From: Myrmaecium sp. VS I D KN 1
Lineage: Eukaryota; Ascomycota; Dothideomycetes; Valsariales; Valsariaceae
Direction: 5' to 3'
DNA: 64,000 nt
Assembly (NCBI GenBank): GCA_019775845.1
Contig: JADQAV010000026.1
Location: forward strand, 620,001 to 684,000
Shown here: positions 1-8,863 of the stretch, in pieces
Position numbering within the stretch: position 1 is the first letter of the stretch
Layout: every line of letters starts with the position of its first letter
The notes under the pieces: generated by a model
Database searches by the model: none
Seen by the model: the letters and a program-made list of their open reading frames with translations, nothing else
What the model was told of the DNA's origin: nothing
Position numbers and translations under genes: made by a program

Positions 1-521
1 TTCGTCTGGGTGACCTTCCCGGCTTCCAAAAGATTGTCCAGTCTTACGCATCGGTTTTCCACCGCGATGGCACCTACACCCTGATCCTCCGCCTGCGTCA
101 AAACGTCATCAAGACGGGCATCCGTACGCTCTCGCTCTCCTACTCTCGCATCTCGCTACGCGACATCTGCCTTCGCTTGGGCCTCGAAAGCGAGGAATCC
201 GCCGAGTACATCGTCGCCAAGGCCATCCGCGACGGCGTCATCGAAGCCTCCCTGAACCACGAGAAGGGGTTCATGCAAACGAAGCAGGCGGGCGACATCT
301 ACGCCACGCGCGAGCCCGGCGAGGCGTTCCACGAGCGCATCCGCGCGTGTCTGGGCTTGCACGACGAGTGCGTCAAGGCGATGCGGTACCCGATGAATCA
401 GCACCGGTTGGAGCTTAAGAATGCCCAGGAGGCTCGCGACCGGGAGCGAGAGTTGGCCAAGGAAATCCAGAACGGCGACATCGATGATGATGATGCGGCG
501 GGGGATTTTGAAGGTTTGTAG
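1..521 (+). CDS. rpn3: 26S proteasome regulatory subunit Rpn3 (PSMD3), C-terminal part
   Basis: Only the last 172 codons are inside the window; the reading frame enters at base 3 and stops with TAG at 519-521. The segment carries the end of a PCI domain (LRLRQNVIKTGIRTLSLSYS, then RISLRDICLRLGLESEESAE) followed by the typical Rpn3 tail with FHERIRACLGLHDECVKAMR and an acidic end (DIDDDDAAGDFEGL). Rpn3 is a non-ATPase lid subunit of the 19S particle; PCI domains hold the lid together and the short C-terminal tail follows the helix that joins the lid helical bundle. These are family facts; the sequence shows only the domain end and the tail. No intron is visible here. The 5' part lies to the left of the window. 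Identity is confident from length, motifs and tail. Confidence 0.9.
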   Translation, partial: RLGDLPGFQKIVQSYASVFHRDGTYTLILRLRQNVIKTGIRTLSLSYSRISLRDICLRLGLESEESAEYIVAKAIRDGVIEASLNHEKGFMQTKQAGDIYATREPGEAFHERIRACLGLHDECVKAMRYPMNQHRLELKNAQEARDRERELAKEIQNGDIDDDDAAGDFEGL

Positions 522-1303
522 TCGTGGTCGTTGTGTGATGCATCGTTGCAGGTGGCGGGGTCGCGATTCTTCATTGCTGGAGAGGTAGTGGCGGGGGCAG
601 TGTGCGTGTACACGTGTGTATAATTGAAGGAATGACGGCATGGTCGATGGTAGTTTCCGTAGCACACTATCGACGCCTTTTCACGACGGTCATGCGTGAT
701 TTTTTTGTTTATTATTCGTTTTTGAGATTCCTTCTGCCACGCCTGCTTTGACCGTGTCTGTCCATACACGATAACGTACACACATACATTACACCGGGAT
801 GGATAGAGACCGAATGAAGACGGAATGTGATAGAACTGATAACCAAAATGGGAGGAAAAGCAGTAAAGGATTTTTGTCTACGAAAAGATAAGGAAAGGGA
901 AGAAAAGAAATGGGGATATCGATCGTCATGCTGGGGAAAGAAAACCTAAATAACTAAAAACACACATCCAACTAACCGAAAGCAAAAGGAAAGGAATAGG
1001 GAAGGAAGGAAGGTGGATGGAAGAAGGAAGACGTTCGGATGGAAGCTCGATGTGAACAGGTTGTGTTTCGAAACGGGGTATAACCACAACCCATTCCTCT
1101 CTTCTCTCTCGCGGATGGTTGCGGACGGACAATCGTCGTTGGGACCAAGTTCGTCGTGCGTCTTGCTCTCTTCTTAACATGGAGAAGGGTAGTCGGTATA
1201 TCACCCTGTCGCGCCCGTTCGTCTGACACTTCTTCATCTCCCGTTATCTCTTTCCCTGCCCCCTTCACACACACATTCTCTTCAAGTGTACAACAACCCC
1301 TCC
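522..1303. other. intergenic, convergent 3' ends
   Basis: This stretch lies between the rpn3 stop and the stop of the small minus-strand gene, so it should hold two 3' UTRs. It contains A-rich and GGAA-rich runs near 850-1020 but no open frame with recognisable protein features. Confidence 0.6.
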
Positions 1304-1597
1304 TCAAACCCCAACCTCCCCCCTCCCACCCTCCTGCGTACTCCGCACCATCCAGTCCGCAGCGGGGAAGCCAAAGTCAACCGGCGACGGCGGCGGGGCG
1401 GGCGTTTCGTGGATGAAGCGTGGGGTGGCTGGGGCCGTGCTGCTGAGGGGGGAGGCTTTGAAGGCGGCGCTGACGTCGTGGCTGAGGGTGCTGCTATTGC
1501 TGCTACTACTGCTGCTGTGACTGCTGACGCTGCTGATGTTGTTGTGGGTGTAGAGGGCGAGGCGTTGGCGGGGGGTGGCGGTGGTGGGGGTTGCCAT
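1304..1597 (-). CDS. small Ser/Thr/Pro-rich protein, 97 aa, unknown function
   Basis: I do not recognise the family. The ATG at 1597 sits in a good fungal start context (ACAAAAATGGC). The predicted 97-aa product begins MATPTTATPRQRLALYTHNN, continues with a long serine run (about residues 21-40) and has a more structured-looking middle (TPRFIHETPAPPPSPVDFGF, then PAADWM). A promoter and a likely 5' UTR intron can be made out upstream (separate entries), which argues that this is a transcribed gene. The last residues (EGGRGEVGV) are low complexity and could instead be intron if a GTACGC donor just after the WM codons is used; I could not find a convincing downstream exon. No signal peptide or membrane segment is seen. 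It could be a real small gene or the first exon of a longer one. Confidence 0.45.
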   Translation of the reverse strand: MATPTTATPRQRLALYTHNNISSVSSHSSSSSSNSSTLSHDVSAAFKASPLSSTAPATPRFIHETPAPPPSPVDFGFPAADWMVRSTQEGGRGEVGV

Positions 1598-1639
1598 TTT
1601 TTGTGGGGTTGGCTTCGTTCTCTTTTTTGCTTTTGATTT

Positions 1640-2237
1640 CTGAATTTTTTGTTCGTGTTGGCGTGGAGGTGTGAGGCGGTTTTCGTCGCGGGTGTGGTGT
1701 GATTGTTGTAGGATTAAGAGGGCTTCAACGAGTGTGGAATTGCTCGGGGTGCGAGGCTGAGGTGCGGTGGTGGGTGACCGATTGGATTGATAGATGGATG
1801 GACGGATAAATGGGTCCTTTTGGGTAGCGAAGACGATGGAGCTGGAGGAAAGAGATTCGGCTGGTCAGATATATACTGTATAATTACTTTCGTCGTTCAC
1901 CATAAACAGTATAAATCTCCGGATTGGTTGTGGCAGAGGTGATAAGGAAGGGAGTGACAGGGATGGATGGATCCAGGCTTTTGCGTTTGTCGTCATGTCA
2001 AACAAGCAAAAACAAAGAAAGCTTCTTTTGTTTTCCTTTCTTGCGTGTGTGGCTCTCTCGTATCGGGATGCATTGGCGGACGCGGTTGAAGAGGACGATG
2101 CAAGGCGCAACAGGGGGGAGACGTTTGCGAGCCAGCACCTCTGATGGGTTCAAACAACGCAAGGACGCGGAGGCATGCGGGGGAGCAGAAAGAGCAAGCG
2201 GTGTATGGATCGACGAAAGGAAGGTTTATGTACTCAC
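1640..2237 (-). other. probable 5' UTR intron of the small minus-strand gene
   Basis: On the minus strand a strong donor, CTGCAG followed by GTGAGTACAT, begins at 2237. A pyrimidine-rich stretch ending in AATTCAG closes at 1640, 42 bases before the ATG at 1597. The implied intron is 598 nt, long for this window. Neither side contains an in-frame coding exon upstream, so it would lie in the leader. Inference from splice signals only. Confidence 0.35.
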
Positions 2238-2570
2238 CTGCAGGATGAAGAGGAGAAGCGCGACGGCGAGGGACGAATGATTGCCTTTTTTCCTCCAAGC
2301 TGGTAAGGATAAAACGGATGGGCTGAATCAAGCACGGCAGCTTTGAATCGAGAGGAGACGTTGGGATTGCGCGCGCGATCGACGCCGATTTCGCGGAGTA
2401 GTCAAGTCGCACACGAGGGAGGATGAGGAGAAGGAGAAGAAGGAGTAGAGGGTACCAGAGAGATCGATGTGAATTTCTTCCCACTTTCTCTGATCTGGTC
2501 TTGGTCTGGTTGTTGAGGTATAATCCAGGCACCGGGAAGCTGGGAGCGACCAGCTGGGAGCAGCGCGCGC

Positions 2571-2578
2571 TTTAAATA
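2571..2578 (-). promoter_or_regulatory. TATA-like box (TATTTAAA on the minus strand)
   Basis: TATTTAAA reads on the minus strand about 330 bp upstream of the proposed leader donor at 2237. It is the best core-promoter match for the small gene at 1304-1597. The region from here to 2842 has no open frame I can support. Confidence 0.35.
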
Positions 2579-2829
2579 TGTTCACTCATCCATCCTTGGG
2601 GGGGGTGTAGGACCGAAACCAAGCAATCCCGTAATCCAACAAATCAATCATCGTCAGGGGGGAAAGGGTAGACCGTCCGGCGTCGTCGTCGTCGCCCGTC
2701 AGGGTTGCAACCTGCAAGGTCGCAAAGCAAGGTCGTCTGGGTGTGGGGTGGAAATGGAAAAAGGTCCACGACAACGTTGGTGGCGCGCGAAAAAAAAAAA
2801 GGACGGGGCGACGTTGGGAAGGGGGGCGC

Positions 2830-2841
2830 CGCAGGGAGGGG
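2830..2841. repeat. left copy of the putative target-site duplication
   Basis: CGCAGGGAGGGG here is repeated exactly at 3323-3334, directly outside the inverted-repeat element. Confidence 0.6.
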
Positions 2842-3322
2842 AGAGGATAACGGGCACTCCAGTAACATTAGCGAGCACCCCATCTACGTAAGGGCTTTCC
2901 CACTTTCAGCAAGAGGTAAGGAAAAATCAACGGCGCCCTCTACCGTCCCCTCACCCTTACCACCGTCCTCTCACCAGGCCTCTCACCAGGCCCCTTTACC
3001 AGACCTCTTACCCTCGCTCGCAGGGCCTCTCGCAGGACCTCTCGCAGGGCCTCTCGCAGAGCCTTTCGCGGGGCCTCTTACAGGGCCTCTGGCAGGACCT
3101 CGCAGGGACTCTCGTGGGGCCATTCGCAGACCTCGTAAGGGGTCTCTTAATGGGCTCTCGCAGGATTTCGAGTAAGATACGCTCGTTTTTATCGGAGATA
3201 TCCGGCCTTAGACCTTTTCTAGTTTTTCTAAAGTAGCTGCAGCGAACTTTCCTTATTAAAGTAAAGTGACTACGTCACTGGGGTGTTCGCTAATGTTACT
3301 GGAGTGCCCGTTATCCTTACCG
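2842..3322. mobile_element. MITE-like element with ~37-bp terminal inverted repeats
   Basis: The left arm starts GGATAACGGGCACTCCAGTA at 2845 and the right arm ends with its reverse complement at 3316. Over 37 bases the arms differ at one position, and a weaker match continues inward (CACCCCA..ACGTA on both sides). A 12-base direct repeat, CGCAGGGAGGGG, flanks the element at 2830-2841 and 3323-3334 and looks like a target-site duplication. A duplication of this length would be near the Mutator-like range, but the repeat is G-rich and I assign no superfamily. The ~480-bp element has no transposase, so it would be non-autonomous. Its interior carries a 12-bp minisatellite. It sits about 260 bp upstream of the TATA-like box of the small minus-strand gene. 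The near identity of the arms suggests a fairly recent insertion. Confidence 0.75.
2963..3160. repeat. 12-bp minisatellite inside the MITE-like element
   Basis: Imperfect tandem copies of a 12-base unit, consensus GGCCTCTCGCAG, with variants such as GACCTCTCGCAG, AGCCTTTCGCGG and GGCCTCTTACAG. On the plus strand one frame reads as LAGP repeats, which is a by-product of the 12-base period and not evidence of a protein. Confidence 0.75.
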
Positions 3323-3334
3323 CGCAGGGAGGGG
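3323..3334. repeat. right copy of the putative target-site duplication
   Basis: Identical to 2830-2841. Together the two copies bracket the 2842-3322 element. Confidence 0.6.
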
Positions 3335-4985
3335 CCGCCCCGGCCGCCCCGCGAAGGCTAGGAACAAGGGGAACCCCCCCGGCTCCCCACACCCACGCCG
3401 AAAAGTCCCCTGTCGGCCCACTCTTTCCGCGTGGAAGGCTGCACCATCGATCGCCCTGAGCACATCCACGTCCGGGCGACGGTGACGATGAGACTGGAGG
3501 ACGCCTCCTTTCCCCCCTTTTTCCTTACCCCTTTCCCCGTGCCTCCACCGTGCCTCATGCTTATTGTACAATCCGTACTTTTTTCTCCCTTCCGTCCTCC
3601 CCGGCGCCCTGACGTACCGTCAGGCAGGTACGACAGGTAGCTAGCCAATTCACTAGCGCTCGTCGGCCTCGGTGTCCGCTGAAAATCCCCGAATCTTCAC
3701 CTTCTCCAGGTCCTCCTCCTCGTGTAAGAGGATTCCTAAATCTCCGGTTCGACCGGCACAGAAGATCCGGGTCAGCCGTATGGGTTGGTGGGGGAATAGT
3801 TACCAACCATCCACCATTCACCATTATCGATTTCAAGATGTCTTACCTACCTCCCTCTCCAACGCAACCCTCAAAACCGTCTCCCCTTCCCCTCCCCGCC
3901 TTGGGCACCGCAGTGAAACACGCGCGCAACCAAACAATTAAGGGTACGGAGTAGAGCAACGCACGCTTCCTTCCCTTCCCTTCTCTTCACGCCCGAGCTG
4001 AAAAAGCAAAGAGAAGAAAAAAAATCCCCGTCCCGCCCATCTCACATCGCTCTTCCGCTGGCTGACCGCTGAGCTGGCTACCTGGCTACCTGGCTGGCTG
4101 GCAGATTCGCGATCAACTTCCCCCTTTGCCATACGAACGTTACACACGACGCGACTATCTGGGGTCCGGGGTCCGGGGTGAACCCCGGGGGGAAACCTAG
4201 GCTTGGAGAAGCAAGGGGTAGGAGTATTGGCGGGGAAGAGACAGGGAGACGGAGAGACATGGCTGGATGTGCATGGCGTGGCTTACGATCCTGTCCACAG
4301 AACCGATCGTCTGGGGGAGGAGACGGGAAAGAGGGCAGAGGGGGTGTGTTGTGTTGGCGAGCATTGGATGCTCGATCTGCGCGCCTCTTTTCTTTTGTCT
4401 CTTTTTTTCTGGATTCTTTGGTTGGGGGGTTTTGCGCCTTGCATCTACGCTCCGTATACGGATAGAAAAGGCTTCCGGCGATAAGGAGAGAGGGATGGAG
4501 TGAGAAACGTCAGACCGCCTTTTTGCGTCGATGCCGTGCCGTGCCGTGCGGACGTACGATACATCCGTCCATGGTACAGTATAGTACCTGCCTACCCTCC
4601 TTCCCCTTCCCCGCGCCGCGCCTGTACGGAGATCGATATCAGGTATCCTAAGTAAGAAGGTAATACAGCGACCCATGTCGGAGCAGCGGACAGCGGCGGC
4701 GGTGATTTTCTATCCGTGTCGTAAGGTCAGGAAGTACAAAGGTACATAGGTACCGTAGGTACATTGATTGGAGTTTGGGACGGGAGTGGATGGATCCATC
4801 TGGGGGAAAGGGTTGGGTGCTCCCTCTTTCTCTCCAGATGAGCATCCTTTCAACTGAGAGACTATCACCGTGAACGGTATCGCGACATCTACAATCTTTC
4901 GATTAGTTGGGTATATTTTTTACACGTGATAATGTTACAGTATCAGACCCGTCCGAGCACATACAGCGAACTCCTCTCCCCTCTA
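3335..4985. other. intergenic, no gene seen
   Basis: Between the MITE-like element and the 3' end of the mitochondrial-protein gene. Contains short tandem GTGCC units near 4531-4550, a GGGGTCC repeat with a CCCCGG hairpin near 4158-4195 and several GTACC/GGTAC-rich patches around 4735-4765. No open frame has recognisable features. Confidence 0.5.
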
Positions 4986-7253
4986 CTATTCAAGCGCAGC
5001 CACCGTCTCCGCCGGCGCAATCCCCCTCAACTCCCAAACCCTCTTCCTCAACTCCTCCAATGGAAGCTCCTCTTGCACCTCTCCCGTCGCGCCCGCCTGG
5101 CCGTCCGGCGACGGTCCCAAAGCCTTCAACTTCTCCAAAATCTTCGGGTCGACCTTAGCTCCAGCCGCGATCGCCTCCTCCACAACCTTGCTCTTCGCCT
5201 TCTCGAACGCCTCCGCATCCGCCAAGATCTCATTCATACTCAGCCAGTTCGCGAAGCGCAGCTCGTCGAACGGGAATCCGGTCGCGGTCGTCGGCACGGG
5301 AACGGGTTTTCCGTCCGGCGCCGCCTCAGGTGGTGGCGGCCGCGAGGGGTCGACCGTGAGCTCGTCGTAGAGCGTGCTCAGCGCGTCGCGGTTCCCGCTG
5401 TGGACGGGGAAGACGCTCGGACGCAGGGACATGGGGATGGGTTCGTCGTAGAAATCATGCCGGGCCACGCCGGCAAACTTGATGTACTGCAGGGTGGAGT
5501 TGACGCGTTCGAGGAGTCGCTGGATGCCCGCCGTCAGCACGGGGACGTCCAGGCTTTCGTCGGCGACGGGGGCCGGGCGCTCTTCCTTGGCGAGGTACCG
5601 CTCGACGAAGCTGGCGATGTCCTGGGTGACGAAGTCGATCTCGTTGACCTGCTGCTGCACGTACGCTTCGTTGCCGGATTCCTTGCAGGCTTTGACGAGA
5701 GCGAGCCAGTCCTTGATCTCGAGGCTGCGGGGCTGGTTACGGGCGTCTGCAACAAGCGCTTGCCAGACGTTGGAGATCAATTCTTTGTTCCCGATGTGGC
5801 CGGAGGCGTTGAGCACAACGCGTCGGATGATGGGGTTGACCTTCAAACCGATCGCATCCATCTCGTTCAGGGTCTCTTCGAGCATCTTCTCAGATCGCGC
5901 TCGTCCCGCAAGGCTGATGAGGGCACCGTAGAGTGCATCAGTTGGCGGTACGCCAACACCAGTAAAGGCCTGGGTGACCTTTTGTGCCAGAAGTATGATA
6001 GGATTCTTAAGTGATGACCACTCCTCAGCTTGATGAGTTGGCGTGCGCTCCGGAAGCAACATGGAAAAACCTTTGACGAGCACGCCCACGTGAGGGCCGG
6101 TAATCGTGCCACCCGCACCAGCAAAAGCAAAGATTGCGTTAGCCATCCTGTCCAGGATTTCCATCTTCAGCGGAATCGAGCTGAATGCCATTGCCGACAC
6201 CAGCTGGTCCAGAAGCGATGTAAGCCGGTGCGGCAAGAGCACGCAACCCCCCCGACATGCCAGCATGAAAACCTTGTATGCTTCCGCGAGCGGCCGTTCC
6301 AGCATGAAGAGCTCGAAGAAGCGAGACGGAACTTGGTTTGGGAAGAGGCGGAGGGCGGTATCCAGACCAAGGTATGCTCGTCTCCAATCACCATGAAGGA
6401 GTCTCGCCGTCATAATGCCTTGAAGGAGCACCATTGGCAATCCTTTAATAGCTACTGGCTGACTCCGGTCGGGGATAATGGCCTCGGGCGACAAATGATA
6501 TTCGGCGAAACCGCCTGGAAAGCGTTGCAAAGCCAGATCATAGAGCTCTTCCAAACTCTTGAGACTGGTGGAGCCCTGGTAGGCCAACATCTCGATAGCG
6601 GCCCCATAGACGGCAGCATCAACGTATTCGTCAGTTTGTTCCTGGAGCCATGCCCATAGCTCAACGCCCTTGTCATACTGCTGTGACTCCTTGAAGAGGG
6701 ATAGCAGATGCAGACTCGCCGCACGGTGCGCCGGAACTTTGCCATTCTGGAAGTCAGTAGTAAAGTCTTCAGCAAATGCTATGACCGCCGATACCAAGGC
6801 GGGAGATCGCTTGTTGTTTCGGTAGTATGTGTGGAGAACTCGTGCAAGCTCGAGTGTATCGGTGGGCGTGAGTAGCTTCTGCTCTACCACATCTTGGTAT
6901 GTTTGGACAAACTGGGACATCTTGCCAGCCCTGAGCTGGCTGCGGAACTCATGTAGGAGCTGAAGAATAATGATTAGTGGCGCAACTATAGCAGAACTCG
7001 ACGGGCATATTACATCTCTTTGATATTTTGTGACTGGGCCAATATAACTAGCTCTCTTAGCAGACTTCCTCCTCTCATCCTTCACTCGTTCCAGGAATTT
7101 TGACGGCTTGTGGGGGCGCCTTGCGGAAGTTGCATAGCTTCGGGGAGGTGATTGTTGCAAGCATGCGATGCCGAGAGCTCTGCTTGCTCGAACCGGCACA
7201 AGGAATGGAGCGGATGGACAGATAAGTGCGGCCAATGCGCGCGAAGAGAGCAT
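4986..7253 (-). CDS. mitochondrial PPR/TPR-like helical-repeat protein (complex I assembly factor CIA84-like?)
   Basis: Two exons: 7253-7014 and 6959-4986, giving 737 aa. The 54-nt intron 7013-6960 has GTAATA, a CTAATCA branch site and TTCAG; because 54 is a multiple of three the frame stays open through it, but the translated intron interrupts an otherwise helical sequence. The start at MLSSRALAALICPSAPF gives a classic mitochondrial presequence (no acidic residues, many Arg/Ser, ending near PPRSYATSARR). An open frame reaches back to 7580 but overlaps the coatomer gene and is rejected. The body is alpha-helical repeat protein (for example LLQGIMTARLLHGDWRRAYL), resembling fungal proteins related to complex I intermediate-associated protein 84 or other mitochondrial PPR-like translation/assembly factors. 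The C-terminal ~60 residues are charged. The exact family is uncertain; mitochondrial location is well supported. It shares a 247-bp divergent promoter with coatomer zeta. Confidence 0.75.
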   Translation of the reverse strand: MLSSRALAALICPSAPFLVPVRASRALGIACLQQSPPRSYATSARRPHKPSKFLERVKDERRKSAKRASYIGPVTKYQRDVICPSSSAIVAPLIIILQLLHEFRSQLRAGKMSQFVQTYQDVVEQKLLTPTDTLELARVLHTYYRNNKRSPALVSAVIAFAEDFTTDFQNGKVPAHRAASLHLLSLFKESQQYDKGVELWAWLQEQTDEYVDAAVYGAAIEMLAYQGSTSLKSLEELYDLALQRFPGGFAEYHLSPEAIIPDRSQPVAIKGLPMVLLQGIMTARLLHGDWRRAYLGLDTALRLFPNQVPSRFFELFMLERPLAEAYKVFMLACRGGCVLLPHRLTSLLDQLVSAMAFSSIPLKMEILDRMANAIFAFAGAGGTITGPHVGVLVKGFSMLLPERTPTHQAEEWSSLKNPIILLAQKVTQAFTGVGVPPTDALYGALISLAGRARSEKMLEETLNEMDAIGLKVNPIIRRVVLNASGHIGNKELISNVWQALVADARNQPRSLEIKDWLALVKACKESGNEAYVQQQVNEIDFVTQDIASFVERYLAKEERPAPVADESLDVPVLTAGIQRLLERVNSTLQYIKFAGVARHDFYDEPIPMSLRPSVFPVHSGNRDALSTLYDELTVDPSRPPPPEAAPDGKPVPVPTTATGFPFDELRFANWLSMNEILADAEAFEKAKSKVVEEAIAAGAKVDPKILEKLKALGPSPDGQAGATGEVQEELPLEELRKRVWELRGIAPAETVAALE
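6960..7013 (-). other. intron of the mitochondrial helical-repeat gene
   Basis: 54 nt, donor GTAATA, branch CTAAT, acceptor TTCAG. Joining gives KYQRD-LLHEFRSQL. Retention would add 18 codons without a stop. Confidence 0.75.
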
Positions 7254-7500
7254 CCTGATCGAAGCCGTGAGTTTTGGATCATAAGCTGCACAGCATGTTC
7301 TGCATAGATCTTGAATGATTCTATGGAAAGGGCACGAGATACCTTTCGGAGGAAAAGTTGCTGTCCGGCGCGGATTCCAGGGTCTTTCGGCGAATTGATG
7401 TTCCAGATTGCCTCCGCCAAAAGGCCACCACATCTGGCGGAGCTGGCGCAGCATCCCCGGACGACAACAAGCTGGATTGGCGTCTGCGACAACCTCCAAA
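7254..7500. promoter_or_regulatory. bidirectional promoter, mitochondrial protein / coatomer zeta
   Basis: 247 bp separate the two divergent ATG codons (7253 minus, 7501 plus). No TATA box is obvious. Both genes are housekeeping in character. Confidence 0.5.
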
Positions 7501-8160
7501 ATGGCGCCCAACATGTCACTCTTCTCAGTGAACGCTATTTTGTTGCTCTCCACCGACGATTCCTCCAGGATCCTCGCCAAGTACTACAACCCACCTCACC
7601 CTCCCGCGGGAACACCGGCACATTCCACAAGCTACCCGGGGGCCAACCCTTACCCGAGCGTGAAAGACCAGAAAGCATTTGAGAAGGGTCTGCTAGAGAA
7701 AACCGCCAAACAGACTACCGATGTCATCCTTTACGACAATCGTGTTGTTGTGTTCAAGATGGAGAGCGATGTTATGCTTTACGTGGTCGGAGGTGCCGAG
7801 GAGAACGAGGTTCTCTTGTACAGCGTGATTCTGGCCCTGCGCGACTCTTTGAACATCCTTTTGAAGTAAGTTGGCCAGCCGGGGACGGACCCAGCGCCTA
7901 TACTGATCTGGTTCAGGAACTCTGTTGACAAGCGCACCATCATCGAGAACTATGACCTTGTGGCTCTGGCGATTGACGAGATTGTGGACGATGGCATCAT
8001 TCTCGAGACCGATCCTGTAATTGTTGCCTCCCGCGTCAGCCGTCCTCCGGCACAGGACATGACCTCAATGAAGACCATCGATCTTTCGGAACAGGGCCTG
8101 TTGAATGCTTGGGAATTTGGCCGAGCTAAACTTCAGGAAAGGCTACGTCAAGGACTGTAA
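7501..8160 (+). CDS. ret3: coatomer subunit zeta (COPI)
   Basis: Two exons, 7501-7865 and 7917-8160, encode 202 aa. The 51-nt intron 7866-7916 has GTAAGT, a TACTGAT branch site and TTCAG; splicing rebuilds the Lys codon of ILLK-NSVDKRT. The protein starts MAPNMSLFSVNAILLLSTDD and has the longin-like adaptin small-chain fold typical of COPI zeta: DDSSRILAKYY, the AKQTTDVILYDNRVVVFK strand pair, then DLVALAIDEIVDDGIILETD. Zeta pairs with the gamma subunit in the COPI F-subcomplex, which coats Golgi-to-ER vesicles. A proline-rich insert (PPHPPAGTPAHSTSYPGANP) follows the first helix, a fungal feature. The length matches the family. The upstream in-frame extension to 7408 is ignored because the AAAATGGCG start fits better. 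Confidence 0.92.
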
Positions 8161-8863
8161 GGGGTGGGGACAGCGGTTTAGGACATTGCATAATAGTCGG
8201 AGGCGGCCCGGGAGGCCCAAGAAGCATCCCATAAAGGAAGGAAACCCCAGCACAGGAGTCGGACGGCGTTCCAGGATATCATTTTGTTCGGATATTGTGA
8301 AGCAAGAATGGGCCGATGTCAACAGGTAGAGGTGCGAGATGCGGGAGTACCTGTTTGGTCCAATTGGAGAAGCCCAGTCCAGCTGTACACCACATTCGTG
8401 GCTAGTTATCCTTCGGACCTGAATCGGCCGGCGGCACAGAATTACCGCGTTCAATGGAGGTATAGAATATCTATGAATAAACAAGTAATGACTGAGCTCT
8501 CCGTCCTAAAGGCAGGCTCTCTCGGGACAACCGCGTCTTGACGAGCTCGGTAAGCCTTGCTCCTCGCATGGTCACGTTTAGGACTTGGTTGTTGAAGAGA
8601 ACCATCCTTCAACTTCAATTGGATACTTTTTGGAAGTCCAAAATGTCGAAGATGAACCAGCTGCGTCTCGGAAAGCCTTGGATGGATCAAGGGTGGATGT
8701 CTCCTGAATCCCTTGTTGGTCTTGGCTTCAGCCCTACGCTCCTGCAGTGCCCCGCCGCCACATTTCTGCGGAACCGTTGCTTTGCCTGTATGACGCATTG
8801 TCGCGGTCGATCAGAAATCATTTTGACAACTACAACATCTTTGCGGCGCACAGCTCAGAAGCC
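8161..8863. other. intergenic between coatomer zeta and Rqc2
   Basis: Holds the 3' UTR of the coatomer gene and the promoter of the Rqc2 gene in tandem orientation. I see no coding exon or RNA gene. Confidence 0.5.

Noticed and set aside
2705-3175. 156-codon frame with LAGP repeats
   Set aside because: The repeats come from the 12-bp minisatellite inside the inverted-repeat element; the frame crosses the element border.
4926-6014. 362-codon open frame on the plus strand
   Set aside because: It lies wholly antisense to the mitochondrial-protein gene, reads as Arg/Leu/Gln-rich sequence without domains, and mirrors the GC-rich codons of the real gene.
7254-7580. N-terminal extension of the mitochondrial protein frame to 7580
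   Set aside because: It overlaps the first exon of coatomer zeta on the other strand; the presequence starting at 7253 is a far better N-terminus.
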